Source of the DNA: Exophiala sp. HKRS030
Taxonomy: Eukaryota; Ascomycota; Eurotiomycetes; Chaetothyriales; Herpotrichiellaceae
DNA: 64,000 nt
NCBI GenBank assembly: GCA_023897205.1
Contig: JAHWDD010000008.1
Span: 1,736,001 to 1,800,000 of the forward strand
Reading direction: 5' to 3'
Part shown: in pieces, positions 43,820 to 56,500 of the stretch
How positions within the stretch are numbered: position 1 is the first letter of the stretch
Layout of the letters: every line of letters starts with the position of its first letter
The notes under the pieces: model-generated
What the model saw: only the letters and a program-made list of their open reading frames with translations
Told to the model about the DNA's origin: nothing
Databases searched by the model: none
Translations under genes and position numbers: made by a program

Positions 43820-46095
43820 ATGGGGCTCCTGTGCGTATTTCTATTTGAATCCGAGCATGTACACATTTGCTAATGGACAGAAAGAGTGCAAGGTACTGCA
43901 CTCCAGTGGCCAGAGGCCAAGCTACAGGCAAGCAAGGTGAGAGAATGGGGAATTGAGGTATATTCGAACATTCTTGGTTCAACTCATGCACATTGCTCAT
44001 CATCCTCCAGCAACTACTTAACATTTGGCGAAAAGCCAAGGGAAAAGAGCGTGATGCGTTACTTTGGGGCGATGAGGTATGTATGTCACTGTTTGAGGTT
44101 GAGCGCATAATTGATTGTATAACAGATTGAATATCTTGTCGTCGCGATTGATGAGGAGCAGAAGAAAGTCCGACTCTCATTATGTCAAGCCGACGTCCTG
44201 GCAGCTCTTGCTCACGACGAGCAACTGGCAAAGCAGGATCCTGTGGTTCCGGATTTACAGGATACTTCCAAGTACGGAACGTTACCTTGGATTTAAGGGA
44301 GTCTCGCTAACCAGAAGATAGCAAGCGTGGGACACTACCAACTTTTCATCCAGAATTTGGGCGGTTCATGTTGGAAGCCACCCCCGGCAAGCCGTGGGGC
44401 ATTGGCTTCAAGGATTTGCTTGATGTCGAATCTGACATGAAGAGGCGTCGTATCATTGCAAAAGATCATATGGATCCGGACCAATATCCCATCACTTTAA
44501 CTACATTCCCTCGACTTGGATGTCCCGACGATTTTATCTCCCCATATTATCCTCCATCTGGACCGGCCTTACGATCTCAATTTGTCCCTGATGAAATCGC
44601 CAATCCACACATTCGCTTTCCTACCCTTGCTGCCAATATTCGTTCTCGGAGAGGACGCAAAGTCGAAATCAACGTTCCAGTATTCAAAGATAAAAACACT
44701 CCCTCTCCATTTCATGACCCAACCGTGAATTATGATCTTCATAATTGGCCTGAAGATGATGATGTGCGAAATGGTGCCGCAAAGGTAGATCATGTCTACA
44801 TGGACGCCATGGCTTTTGGTATGGGTAGTTGTTGTCTCCAAATTACTTTCCAGGCCAAGAACATCCGCGAAGGTCGAACACTGTACGATCAGCTATCTCC
44901 TCTAGGACCAATCCTATTGGCTTTGACTGCTGCGACTCCGATTTACAAAGGCTTTCTCGTTGACACCGATGTCCGGTGGAATCAAATTTCGAGAGCCGTC
45001 GACGATCGAACACGTGAAGAACTAGGCGAAGTGCCACTGAAAAACGATCGATGGCGAATACCAAAGTCTCGATACGCGAGCAACAGTACTTATATCGCCG
45101 AAGACCCAAGGTTGAGGCCAGAATATCTTGACCCCGATCTTATTGTCGACAACGCCTTGAAGCAGAAATTGTTAGATGGAGGCATGGATGAACGTCTTGC
45201 CACTCATTTTGCGCATTTATTCATCAGAGATCCAATCGTCATCTTTTCCGAAGATCTAAAAACCCTCGATCCCGAAGGTTCTAATCATTTTGAAAACATT
45301 CAAAGTACAAATTGGCAACACATGCGATTTAAACCACCTCCTCCCGATGCCGATATTGGATGGAGGGTGGAGTTCAGGTCAATGGAAATCCAGATAACGG
45401 ATTTTGAAAATGCTGCCTTTAGTATCTTCATCGTTTTGATCACAAGAGCGATTCTGTCCTTCGACTTGAATTTTTATATTCCAATCCAACGGACTACCGA
45501 AAACATGGAAACTGCTCATATTCGTGATGCAGTCACACAGTCCAAGTTCTGGTTTCGAAAGGACCCTCGTCCCAGACGAAAACAATCCCCTGTCTTGAAC
45601 GGTATTGCTGATTCATTAGTCGCCTCTGGTACAATTCCTATTAACGGCGATATTTCTTCTACACCAAATCTCGAGCCCAGCCGTCCTCAATCACCCGGCC
45701 CAGTGGAGGATGAATATACACTCATGACCGTTGACGAGGTGATCAATGGTGGCAATTCTGATGATCCAGATGCATTTCCTGGTCTTATCCCTCTAGTAGA
45801 ATCCTATCTCGACAGCGTCAACATTGACGTTGCGACTCGTTGTGAGCTAGCTCGCTATCTTGACCTGATCCGGCGACGTGCCAACGGCACATTATGGACT
45901 GGTTCCAAATGGATCCGAGAGTTCGTGAGAACCCATGAAGACTATAAAGACGACAGTGTTGTGAGTCAGAAAATCGTGTATGATCTATTCAAAGAGGTTG
46001 AGGAAGTGGGTAAGTGTGAAGGTAGGCCGGTGGGCAAAGGTGCAGGCTGGCAAATGTTCAGTGCAAGAGAAAGACAAAAAGGAAAGGACGATTGA
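43820..46095 (+). CDS. GSH1: Glutamate-cysteine ligase (gamma-glutamylcysteine synthetase)
   Basis: First, rate-limiting enzyme of glutathione synthesis: ATP-dependent joining of glutamate and cysteine, cytosolic. About 689 residues from five exons: 43820-43830, 43885-43957, 44011-44076, 44126-44271 and 44322-46095. The first coding exon is only 11 nt (MGLL plus a split codon). Introns are 54, 53, 49 and 50 bp with GT/AG ends, and every junction keeps frame. Family blocks in order: LQWPEAK, RKAKGKERDALLWGDEIEYL, VRLSLCQADVLAAL, GTLPTFHPEFGRFMLEATPG, MDAMAFGMGSCCLQITFQ (substrate-binding region), LYDQLSPLGPILLALTAATP, NIQSTNWQHMRFKPPPPDA, IGWRVEFRSMEIQITDFENA. A long GCS C-terminus with an insert (SPVLNG...PGPVEDE) follows. 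The frame is intact. Confidence 0.96.
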
Positions 46096-47059
46096 TAATT
46101 GAAAGCTCGATGAGCTATTCATATGAAAGCATGACTTGCATCATTCCTCACAACATTTTATGACGGACGCTGATTAGACTGCGGACTGAAGTTGAGTTGA
46201 TTGGATATGGAAGAGTAGGGATTTTGCATCGTCATACAGGCGCACAACTACCATATAATTTTTGGCATGTCTTTATCCGTATACGTACTCAAAGATCATT
46301 CATCTATCTCCATCACCCTAGCTAGCAAGACCATTGATCTTTCCCACGGCTGTCCGTCGCACAAGAACATTGACATGTATGATGTACCCCTTCGGGGTGC
46401 GGCAACCACCTGCCTTCAAGACAACCATCTTCGCAGTACGATAGCAGCCAGTTATAAGTTATGGCCGCGAGCCATTGCCCTCGTTCGCTGATAAGCCATT
46501 GATTCGTCATCAAGCGGACAACAACCCATGCTGAAATCCCCCAGTCAACACGAGGAAACAGGTCGCATCCATCTGACATGCGATATCAGACAGTTCTTGG
46601 ACGCTCAATTCACGAAGGAAAGGATGTAATGAGGCATACGCAGGAAAAGGAAAACATCGTATAGTCTCATTAATTCACGACATTGGCGTTTCCAATGGCG
46701 TCGCTACATCAGCGATATATCTATACGCTCTCCCCGCGTTGCTCGTCTCATATCGCAACATCCATTCATTGGTATCATTTAAAAACCCAAAAACTGAAAA
46801 TCTGAGGTCTTAAAGCAAATCATCTAGAGTTTGAGCGCGGTGTAGAGTCGTGAAAGTCCCAGGGGCTTCCGAACGCAGAGGCTGGAGATTAGCGCTGCAG
46901 CTTGGTGTACCCATTCATGAGGAACTAGGGGACTGGAAATGAAAGGTGCGGTCCACATTCCTTCTCATTTCCTGATGTCGGGAATTGCCACTCGAAGCCG
47001 TCGAGTCAGCACATGCCCTCTCTAGGCCGCCCCATTTTGCCCTTCGTTACAGACTACTC
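46096..47059. other. Convergent intergenic region GSH1 / permease
   Basis: About 960 bp between converging genes. Nothing recognised; small frames lack motifs. Confidence 0.45.
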
Positions 47060-49361
47060 TCAATAGCGACCTTGCTCAGCCTTGTTCAGAGTATACGCGG
47101 TCTTCTCGGGGCCTGCAACACCGACACCGGTGCCAGCCCCAGCGCCACCGCTCGAGCGCTCCTCATCGTACGGTTCGCCATCGGTGTAGACGACCGAGAA
47201 CTGGCGGTCGGCCTCGTCGGGTTTCTCGCACCAGACGCGGCTCGTCGCTGGGAGAGGCTTAAAGCGTGAGAGCAGATAGTACACGCCGCTGCTGACAATA
47301 AAGCCCGTGAAGAAGTTGAAGCGGTAGATGTAGACGGCCGCCATAGGCATCTGTACAGAGAGAATGTGAGAAGAGGGTCGCGGAGCAAAGTGATTAGGAA
47401 GCACATGAGATAGAAAGGGGGCCATAGGGAGGAGAAGAGACAACAGGGGAGGAACCGTGGAGGTTGGGGTCTGGTTAACGCATGGACGGAGAGCACCCTC
47501 TCTCGTCTCCTGTCAGGTATAGCAATGATCATGTTGACAGTAGCTGTAAGGCTCGCGGGGAGGTTTGGAGGCGGCATTCACAACTTGAATAGGCCTTCGC
47601 GTGCGAAGATATCACTTACCGGACCGTTTGTACCGATTGCATCTACAAAGCCCACAATATTGATGGCAATGCCGCAGATATAAGCGGCATAGCCGTGCCA
47701 CGACCAACCGTAGAAGTAGAAGTAAGGGCCATCCTTGCGTGCCGAGTATAGATCCTTCAGGACCAGATAGCCTCTACGGACGACATAGTAGTCGCAGATC
47801 AACACACCGGCGATAGAGGACAGGAAGACCGAGTAGGCTGACAGGTAGGTGGTGAAGTTGTTAGACGAGCTGAGCAGGTTCCACGGGCACATGCAAAGGC
47901 CGACGATGGCGCAGATGTAGCCTCCACGGCGGATATTGAGGTAGCGAGGCAGTAAGGCAGTCAAGTCGGTGCCAGCCGAGACACTGTTGGCGGCAATATT
48001 GGTGCCGAGTTGCGCCAGCACGAAAGCCGCGGCAATGACGAAGACGCCAAACCGTTCGGCGCTGGTCGCGTCGTCCAGTAGGAACTGCGACAATAGGTCT
48101 AGAGGGTTCCAGATCGCGGTTCCGTAGATGACCATCGACGACGATGACACGATGATTCCGATGAACGATGTCACCGCGAATCCGATCGGGATCGTGAATA
48201 GCTGTGACCAAAGTGCGTCGCGGGGTTTGGTTGCAAAACGACTGAAGTCCGGGTCGTTGACGATCAGGGTTGCGAAATTGGCGATCGATGCCATCTATCA
48301 TTGAGAATTAGTTATTTTTCGGTTCTCGTGAGGAGTGGTTGTCGAGGGGAATGATCAGAACATAGAGTGGTCAAGGTCCCCGAACGTGCAAAGGAAGTTC
48401 TGGATGTGTAGACTTACAATGCCAGAGATCCACCCCCATGCCAATCTAGACCCGAAGCTTCCGCTGGTTGGCGTACGATGGGTCCAATTCCTTTGGCACG
48501 TACGACGGCCCAGATGAAGAAAGCCACACCCGCTGTCGGGACGAAGTATGCTTTGGCCGTGAAGAGATGTCGAATCTTGTGGACAGGGAACCAGATAGCA
48601 GGAAGAGACCCGGCCCAAAACAGGAAGAATCCCACAAAGTCTCGTGTCGTGGTTCCTGAGCCCTCAATGCCGTTGGGAATATCGTTGAATGATGGCCACT
48701 GAGATGGTTCGGTGCGTTAGTAAAACCTGAGAGCTGGCACGGTTTGGTGACTTCGATGCACTTACTATGGATCTGATCATCAGTGTCACACATTGACCAC
48801 CGATATAGGCCTGGACTCCGTACCAGATACAAGCCATGGCTAGAGAGCGCAGGTGAGCAAAATAGCAAGCAGACAATATCTCGGGGGTGTTACTCACCTG
48901 CACGGTTGAAGACAGGCCACAGGGAACCCCAGATTCCAAAAGATGATCGAGCTACCACAGGGAAAGAGATATGGTATACCGCACCAATTCGACCAGTCAG
49001 ACAAATGAAGATGGCAGCGATGAAAGTAGCCAATCCACACGCAGAGCCAGGCGTGCCACCATGCCAGGCCGCTCCCGGTAATCATGGAGGAAGCAATCAT
49101 CCAGGTGTTGATGTTGAAAGAGTCAGCGACCCAGAAGCCTGGACACGATGGTTAGCAATTGGATTCCTCAAAACAGGAACATCCAGCTCTCCAAAGGTGC
49201 ATACCGACGAAATTCCAAGGTCCCCATTGCCGTCTCTCCGGTTCGACGGGCTTCAAATCATGGTTGGTGAGCATGAGCTGGGCATTGGTCAGACCAGGCT
49301 CAGACTCGGTCTGTAGCTTGTCCATGATGCGGGAAACCTTGCTGCCCCTGTATCGAGACAT
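47060..49361 (-). CDS. NCS1 nucleobase/nucleoside permease (Fur type), two frame slips
   Basis: Plasma-membrane nucleobase-cation symporter-1 of about 572 residues, probably for uracil, uridine or allantoin. Six exons: 49361-49205, 49138-48898, 48839-48766, 48698-48418, 48294-47620 and 47350-47060; introns 66, 58, 67, 123 and 269 bp. Family blocks: [134 protein letters not shown], and [14 protein letters not shown]. Two slips: AAA 49023-49025 seems one base long (family WIGYFIAAIF) and CCC 48451-48453 one base short (family [13 protein letters not shown]). With both corrected, exon lengths sum to a multiple of three. The start could lie upstream. Confidence 0.9.
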
Positions 49362-50823
49362 GATGGCGGCGAGGTCTTGTTGGCGCTGTCGAGGCAAGCG
49401 AGAGAAAATCCAAGTCAAGGCTATTCCACTCAAGGTCTCTTCAGTTTCTGCTGCAGTGATGACATCAGACGATGGAACTGCTGGCACAGTAGAGGGCCGG
49501 AGTAAAGGCTCTGTGTCCGCCCAAGTGGAAGAGCCAGCCAGATTCGCGAACGGGGAGATATATCGTCCAACTCTATATCGAGATCGAAGCGGGTGGCCGT
49601 AGGATGTGAGAGGGACATCTGACGTCTTCTTATATGGGCACGCGAGCCAAAAGCAACATGCATGCGAGATCGCCAGATTCCCAAGGCCAAGCCTTCTGCT
49701 GGATTGATGTCACATCAAGATGGACATGTGGTCAGAAGCTACTGCACTTCGTTATCAGTAAATCAAGTCAGGGAAAGAGCGACAAGGCTAGCATGGAAGA
49801 CATGGTAGATGATAAGCGATACTTGACTACAATAAGAGTGTGGCCTTGGTGGGATATTGATGGTGGTGCATCTTCATTCGTAGAGGCTTCTTGTCAAGAT
49901 GTATGCCGAGGGCTGGGCACAGCGCGATTCCGCCCACAAAGCCAGGGAGGGACTCGAACAAACTCTGGGAACCCTACTAGATGGAACCATGAAGGACTTG
50001 GCGAAATTGAGTCTTTTGAGTCCTCTGGTACTGCTTCGGAATCATAATCTTCACCCCGCGTCGACTTCTAACGAGGGGAGCCTCATGCCTTCAACGGTTG
50101 CGTCATAAAGCATGCTTCCTTTTATAGACCAGAAGATTCTATGTACGAAATGGCCATTCCAAGGAAACCAATATAACCGTCGACAAAATGGATTCAATTA
50201 AATAGATGTACTCCTTAGAGTCAAATTTTATGTGAGATCTTGTTGAATCCCCAGAGTCACTTCCAAAGCATTAGTGTCATCGTAGTAGCGTCTTTTGCGC
50301 ATAAGGTTGCCCGATATGATAGACCTGTTTTCGGAAGTGATCCAATCCAGCCAGCTTTTTTACAGGTTACAGCATCCTGAGCTTGTGGGCCCGATGCAAG
50401 TTGCGCGTTGGGCAACTCTTTGGTCTCTGCTAAGATTGGCCGTCGGCCAGTTGTATTCGATAAGATCGAGTAATACGAACAGCCCGACCCAAGAGCTGTC
50501 CTTATCAGTGATTTCGGAGAAGAAAAGGTGCGCTTACGGAGCTTGCAGTCTGGGCACTCTGCAGTTTGCCCTTAGGCCAAGCAATGTAGAATCACATCTC
50601 GCTCTGCTTATCAGATGTACCAAAGCTTGCGCATTGCAAAGTTCACCAGGTGGTCCCGGCATTTGCATCAAAGTGGCTGAACATGTTGATGCTGTAGCTT
50701 GGAAATCCTTGACTCTTCCCGCTCATATCTGGAGTCTAAATAATCCAGGTGCAAATAAATCAACTGTGCCTTGGAGATAAGCAGAAAAGGTGTCGGAATA
50801 TTGCAAAGACATGGTCCAGGGGC
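49362..50823. other. Intergenic, permease upstream region
   Basis: No gene supported. The minus-strand frame stays open upstream of the permease start to about 49690 but has no ATG, so an upstream exon cannot be excluded. A 137-codon and a 161-codon plus-strand frame (49634 and 50295) lack motifs. Confidence 0.4.
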
Positions 50824-51637
50824 TCATTTGCAGAATATATTCATCAGCTTCCTCAGTATTCTTGGCAGGAATTTCCTGACCACCTTCTCGATCTCTGCAT
50901 TTTGTCCACCGTCTTGTTGATGCTGCTGCTGCTGTTGCTGCTGCTGGTAGTGTGGCTGCTGCTGTGGTTGATACTGGCCGTGGCTTTGTTGCTGTTGGTA
51001 TCCGCCCCAGTTGTTGACATTATGCATGTCAACAGCACCACCAGTCAGGTTGACATAGATCCTTCCCTCGTTTGGTTCGGTGTGATACTGCAGTCCAAGC
51101 TCTTGACAAACCTGCTCCACACGAGGCTTGATCTTTTGTACGTGACCCGGACTGTGATTACCTTTGCCGACAATGACGTGCAGGTGGGTTTGGCCGTGGG
51201 ATTGCGCGTATCGGATGCGCTCTTCGAGGATATCTTCAGCTTCCTCAACGAATTGTCCGTGAAGATCAATGGTATCGGGAGGCACTCGACCATCTGCATT
51301 GTTTTCCCGGAAGATGAATTCTGATGCTTGTTTATTGTACTGATCCATCTTGACACCGTGCTCTTTGCCCTCTTGAGACAAAGCGTGTGCCGCTGCGCCA
51401 TCGCCTTTGCCGTACGCTTGTTGGGATTTTGCGAAACAGGAAGAACGTTTGCTGGCTTCTTGACGCGCCAGGTCGCGTAAACGATCGTATTCCTGTTCGG
51501 CATCGCGTGATGAATCGTGGTTGAAGGCTAGATTGGAGTGTCAGAGACAGATAAAGATACATTTGAAGCCTGCACAGAGGTCACATACGTCTGCCTCCTA
51601 CTCTGGTAGGGCCCTTTGTGTTCATTTCGTAAGACAT
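50824..51637 (-). CDS. Smr-domain protein with DUF1771 and poly-Gln tail
   Basis: Protein of about 250 residues. Exon 1 is 51637-51589, the 61-bp intron 51588-51528 (GTATGT...ATCTAG), exon 2 51527-50824. The N-terminus contains the DUF1771 helical region (EQEYDRLRDLARQEASKRSS, KEHGVKMDQYNKQASEFIF). The Smr domain follows: DTIDLHGQFVEEAEDIL, LHVIVGKGNHSPGHVQKIKP, VCQELGLQYHTEPNEGRIYV, with the diagnostic DLHG and the GKG loop. Smr domains are nucleic-acid-binding and often endonucleolytic; fungal relatives act in RNA quality control and no-go decay (Cue2 type), though this short form lacks CUE domains. A Gln/His-rich tract coded by CAG/CAA repeats precedes a basic hydrophobic C-terminus (VRKFLPRILRKLMNIFC). 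Confidence 0.9.
50920..51003 (-). repeat. CAG/CAA tract coding poly-Gln
   Basis: Trinucleotide repeat inside the Smr gene (CTG/TTG on the plus strand), coding Gln with occasional His, Tyr and Pro. Likely length-variable between strains. Confidence 0.85.
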
Positions 51638-52218
51638 GGTGACAGAAATGATGTAGGCGCACCGATTGTAGAAAGATACGTGTACGAAAGGCAAGCTGGA
51701 TCGGAAAACGGTGAGAGATTGTTGTAAGGTGCCACAGAGAATTACTTGATAGCAGAATCAAGCCAATGATTGGGTTGGATGCAATGTATAACAAAATAGG
51801 CGTGGGTGCATTGAGGTGAGGGAGATTCGCTCAAATAAACAGGTCGCTGAGCCAAAATTGGAGATAGACCTGGGAATCGTTGGAATGCAGCTTCAACTTC
51901 AGCTGGCAACCGCGCCGCGCCTCGGGTTGCGATCGTGGGGAAGAGATCTACCTAAGTTAACAATTTGACAAGCGGGATCTTGATCAGCTTGACAGGGGGC
52001 ATTTAGGCTTGTTCCATGGTTGGAATGGGTTAGAACAGGCTTTAGGCTCTACTGGACTGGGGGTCTGGCCCTCCTAAGAAGCACCAACCCTGGGCCTTTG
52101 ATGCCCTGGACCAATCGCCTAGGAATCGCGTTGGTGCTACCTGGTTAGTTACCTACGGAGTAGTCACCACCTGACAGCCATTTGTTGTAAACTTGAGGTT
52201 ACTGACTTCGTGCCTGAG
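51638..52218. other. Intergenic before Cys-rich patch
   Basis: About 580 bp, promoter of the Smr gene on the left. A perfect TACGGAGTA is at 52154-52162. No gene. Confidence 0.4.
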
Positions 52219-53580
52219 TCATGCTTCAAATTGCTGATATTGGAAACAGAAACTGCACATTGTCATTGATGACCGCTTTGCCTGATTTTCAAGTCTTTGG
52301 AGTCGCGTGAAGGATATCTTTTCCTGTATCTGGCATAGTTGACAATAGGGTTCACCCACAGATCTTGGTGCTTCGTCGCTCCCATCGACTGAAGTCGATG
52401 CAATGCGCGGTCCTGTATCGTTGGTAGGCACTGACAAACCTAGCACAATGGCCTTGTGCAAAGAACAGGCGCAACTCTTGTGGTCGAGTTCATGGCAGCC
52501 AGGGTTCGGAGGCGTCCAGCGTTTCAACCAGCCAAAGTTCTTGCAGGTATGGGAGTGCCCGCAGTAGCTGCGAGATACCGTGTTTTACCATGTTGCAGTA
52601 GAGAACCAGAATGACAACTTGTGCAATCCGTGGGTGATATCCGTCCTAGCGACCATCTGGTTTGTTGATTCTGGGCACAAACGCAGCTTCAGAAATGGTG
52701 CTAGAAGTGAACGTTGTTCAACCTAACCTGTGAAAGGACTCGGTATGCCTGGACAAAGCCGCTCTTGAATTTGCCCTGTGAATACCCACCGGAGCACGAC
52801 CATGCGAGCCACATATCAAATTGTGGACGACATCTACCCTGAAGGGAGACATACCGCTATCGATGCTTTTAGTCACTTGCACGCACTGCTCATTCTTGAT
52901 ATTGATGTCCATCAGCATAGTGGTGACTCGGCCACTTAGGACGTCTCTGTACTTTCGCGCGATCCGTCGGTGGGTGCGCGACACGTTCCCAAGACAACGA
53001 ATGTCAATGGGATCCGCCTGCCTGTCATTGTCTATCAGAGATATCCTCTCGGTCCAATGATTGATCATCAGCCGAACCACAATCAACTCCTCCGTAGATC
53101 TTGAACCGCACGAATAGCCGATGGTTGCATCCTCCAGAGTCTGACCGAAGGATGTTATTGTACTCCGTCACAGTCCGCACACCCACACATCTTGTAAAAT
53201 TCATTCAATGAAAGGTTGCCAAGCTTCAATAATCTCGGTGTACTGCGTGCTCTGTGCTTTGGGCACGTCCGAACTTGTGTTCAGAAAGGACATGGGAAGC
53301 CGAACACGTCTTTCACACAGCATCGGTCAAGAGGCCCGACACCGATTCGGAACGAAGATGGAAGAAAATAAGGAATCTTGATATCATTGGTATGTGCAAG
53401 GCCAAGTACAATAGGACAATGGTGGTAAAGTAATTCCTGGATGAAGAAATAAGGAGGCCTGGTCCACGTCATGATCACCACGAACGGCATTGCTGAGAGT
53501 GCTTTCCGGGTTTCTGAAATTGCTTGTTTCGCACCATGATTGTTCTCCTTGTGGTTCCGGGATTCGAGGGTTCAGCAAGA
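52219..53580 (-). other. Unresolved coding patch, Cys/His-rich hypothetical
   Basis: Several minus-strand open frames without a joining model. At 52219-52560 a frame reads YCGHSHTCKNFGWLKRW, then PNPGCHELDHKSCACSLHK, and later CQLCQIQ and MCSFCFQYQQ, a Cys/His density that looks like metal binding. At 52718-53110 another frame holds NDRQADPIDIRCLGNV and RRIARKYRDVLSGR. At 53281-53580 frames encode PQGEQSWCETSNF and PYFFIQELLYHHCP. Donor-like GTATGT at 52855 and acceptor-like CTCGCAG near 52570 exist but give no consistent phase. Either a multi-exon gene with frame slips or a decayed gene. I do not recognise the family. Confidence 0.3.
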
Positions 53581-56500
53581 ACCGATATTTATTGTACTCA
53601 AGCAGGCGAGGTGTGGTCGCTGGTAGTCAATCGTGACCTATCAAGACATCGGCTCGGAAATATGTGTTGGGAGCAAGTGTTTCAAGGTTGATGTTGGCGA
53701 CAGGTCCGAAGACGCGGGAAAGATGGTCAATACAGAAATGCCTGAGGTATCTGATGTATGTACCGCAGCCTGTCCATATGTAGGTGTGATCGTCGGAGTC
53801 TATTGAGGAACGCTCGTGTGTGGAAAGGCTAGACCCGATCCCAACCCGGATCCTAGCTTACCAACTTGACATCTTGAGCCCGTCAGGCCTAGTGGGGCTA
53901 ACTTGATTCGAGACATGACTTGAATCTCTCAAGGATATCTTACTGTTATGTCTCAAGGATCTGCCCTGTGTGCAAGAACGATCATTCATCCTCACCTGTC
54001 TCGCTGTTGCTGCCACTGGAGAAATTCGGCCTCAGCCAGTCATGATGCGATGGGATGCGTAGCTGTCGCGTAAAGGAAAAGCCATATACGTACAAGCCAA
54101 ATGTGATAACTGAAACCGTCCGTGTATAAACAAGTACTCCGTCCTCATCATCTGTTACATCGACGCACAGTTGTGAATGGGATACCGGTAAAATTCGATC
54201 CCATACTTTCAGGCAGGCTCACTCACACCCTCATTAAGCACTTGGATGATTGAGACCAAGAAGTTTAACAATTCACCAATCGGTAAAAGCTTGGGACCTG
54301 CATGGTCACGACCAAGGCAACAGGAATCCACGAGAGTCTGTGCAAGCTTCTCGAAGGCTCTGAAACTTTCGTCATGATTGTCGAGAGAAGGTCAAGGAGT
54401 CTTGGACGCACGAAATCCCAAGTTCGTAACAAATCAATTTCCAGTCATCTCGCCATTGTTCGCTATTGTTCGCTTGCCAAAGGCTATTGCAGGTTGAAGC
54501 CTGACATAGTCTCCTCGAGTCTCGCTCTCACCTCTCAAGGTATAGGCCACGGACCTTCCGTTGGGTGGATGCAAGGGTAATAGCATTGTAGACGGTGGAG
54601 GGAGACGAACGGACATGCCTAATGCCAGTACGCTGTGGTATTCAGGGGCCGCACCTACAGTCCACTAGCTGACTAGCTGCAGCATAGCATCATACGGTGG
54701 CCTTCATCGAGATTGGGCAAATATCGAGTGGCGGACACGTGTTTTGTCGTGAGCAGTGAGGAATTTGGGATAAGCGAAACGAGGGAAGAATGGAGTTCGA
54801 GAAGCGAAGTTCATAGCGCTACCATACGTACTTGGGCTTAGACTTGGTGTTAGACTTGGTGTTAGACCATTACTGAGTAGCCTAAGGAGTAGATCGACTT
54901 ACATTCGAGTAAGCAGGCCCACAAGGAGTACTCTAGAGGTACTCCGTATTGTGCACTTGGCGACTTCCGAGTAGTTAGACAGCCGTTGAAGGTGTCCAGG
55001 TACGCCAGGCTTATCGCTAGTGTTGGCAAGAACCGAACGCTTCCATTCTTCTCGCGTTGCGAGATTGCATAATCCTTGGGAGATGAATCTCACAGTTAGG
55101 TGATGGGCGGTGCGAACAGGCAGGAATTGCCTCTGTTGCAGAGTGGTATCAGAAAATTGAGACAGAACCACATGATCATGATCTTGATCTTGATCCTGGA
55201 CAACTGGGACGTGACACCCAAGACTCAAGAGGTTGGAAGGCTCCATGCAGGTCCCTGGCAAGGATCCAATGAAGATTGACTTGATAACTGATCCAGCGGC
55301 CTGTGCCAGTGCTCAGAGAGGTGTTGGATTAGGCTGTCAGAGATTTGCAGTTGGATCCAGGCGAGGGTTTGACCAAAGCTGCAGAAGTGGCTGCGGGAAG
55401 AGGGCGTCAATCTGACTGGCACTAGCCTGATCTTGTCTAGTTTCCGCTTTTAGTGGCACACTGGGCCACTAGGCCACTAGCACCTGGAGCCTTTGGTGCC
55501 TCCGTGGTGCCTCCTTAGGCCCCTTCCAGAGTCAAGGGCAATAAGCTGCCAGGTAGGGTTGGCTAGGGTTGCTATTCTGCGAGAAGTGGCACCTCCGACA
55601 GTACTAAATACCCTTACTGTCTGTTATTACTACGGAGTTCTCTGTACAGTCTACCACAGTGCCGAAGTTGGTACCTAAGGGTAATTCGGATTCTGTACGG
55701 AGTTAAGTGAACCGCACAGGACGAGAGGTTATCCCACTACTCCGTAGACACCATTGTATCACCTGAGCATGTCGGTACTGTATCTAGACACAAACGAGCA
55801 CTTGACATATGTGCGCCAGATACCTCACGGTCACTGACAGACACAATCATACCATTGCCTCAAGGCTTCCTACCAAGTACAGAGTAGGACTCGATGTTTG
55901 CACCTCCCTTCCCCCTTAAATTCCCGGTCATGGAAGCCTACAAGACTTGCGACCAGGGCCTGATTGGTACGATCCTGACGAATCTCAGTGGTTGTCCTTA
56001 ATAGGCCTAAGCCCGGCTCGCGAGTCAATATTTCCTTGATCCCCCCACCCTCTCTCTCCTTCCCCCGTCGAGCCCCGTTTACACGGTCACCCTAGGAGCT
56101 TGTACCTGAATCCTGAATCGCTCTGGGTGCCCTGGTGAGCAATGGCAATTCCTCAAAGGTTCCACGCTCCTGGCGCTGGCTCCCTTCCTCAGCCTCTGGG
56201 TATTGCTAGCAGCTAGAAGCTAGCCCGCTTTTCCAGCTTCCCCCTGCCACCCAGGGATGATGGCGTTCTCCGGGCCTGGTCGCGAAGCACTAAAGTGGTT
56301 GCAAATGTCCCGTCACGGTATCGCTCTGTGCAGGCACTGCGGGTTCCAACCTCGATATTCGACATTTGGGTCCTTAGCCTCCTTTTTAGAGCGCCGGTGT
56401 GCCCCATTCATTCCCAGTAACGAGCCCAACGAGCCCTTGGGGCCCCTTTAGTCTGCCCAGCTTTCTCCCTGCCTCGCTTGTACCAGACGCCCACTACGCC

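Noticed and set aside
50295..50780. 161-codon plus-strand frame
   Set aside because: TTG start, no domain, and it runs into the 3' flank of the Smr gene on the other strand.
50749..51324. Leu-rich plus-strand frame that resembles a membrane protein
   Set aside because: It is the antisense of the poly-Gln tract and Smr domain, CTG repeats reading as Leu.
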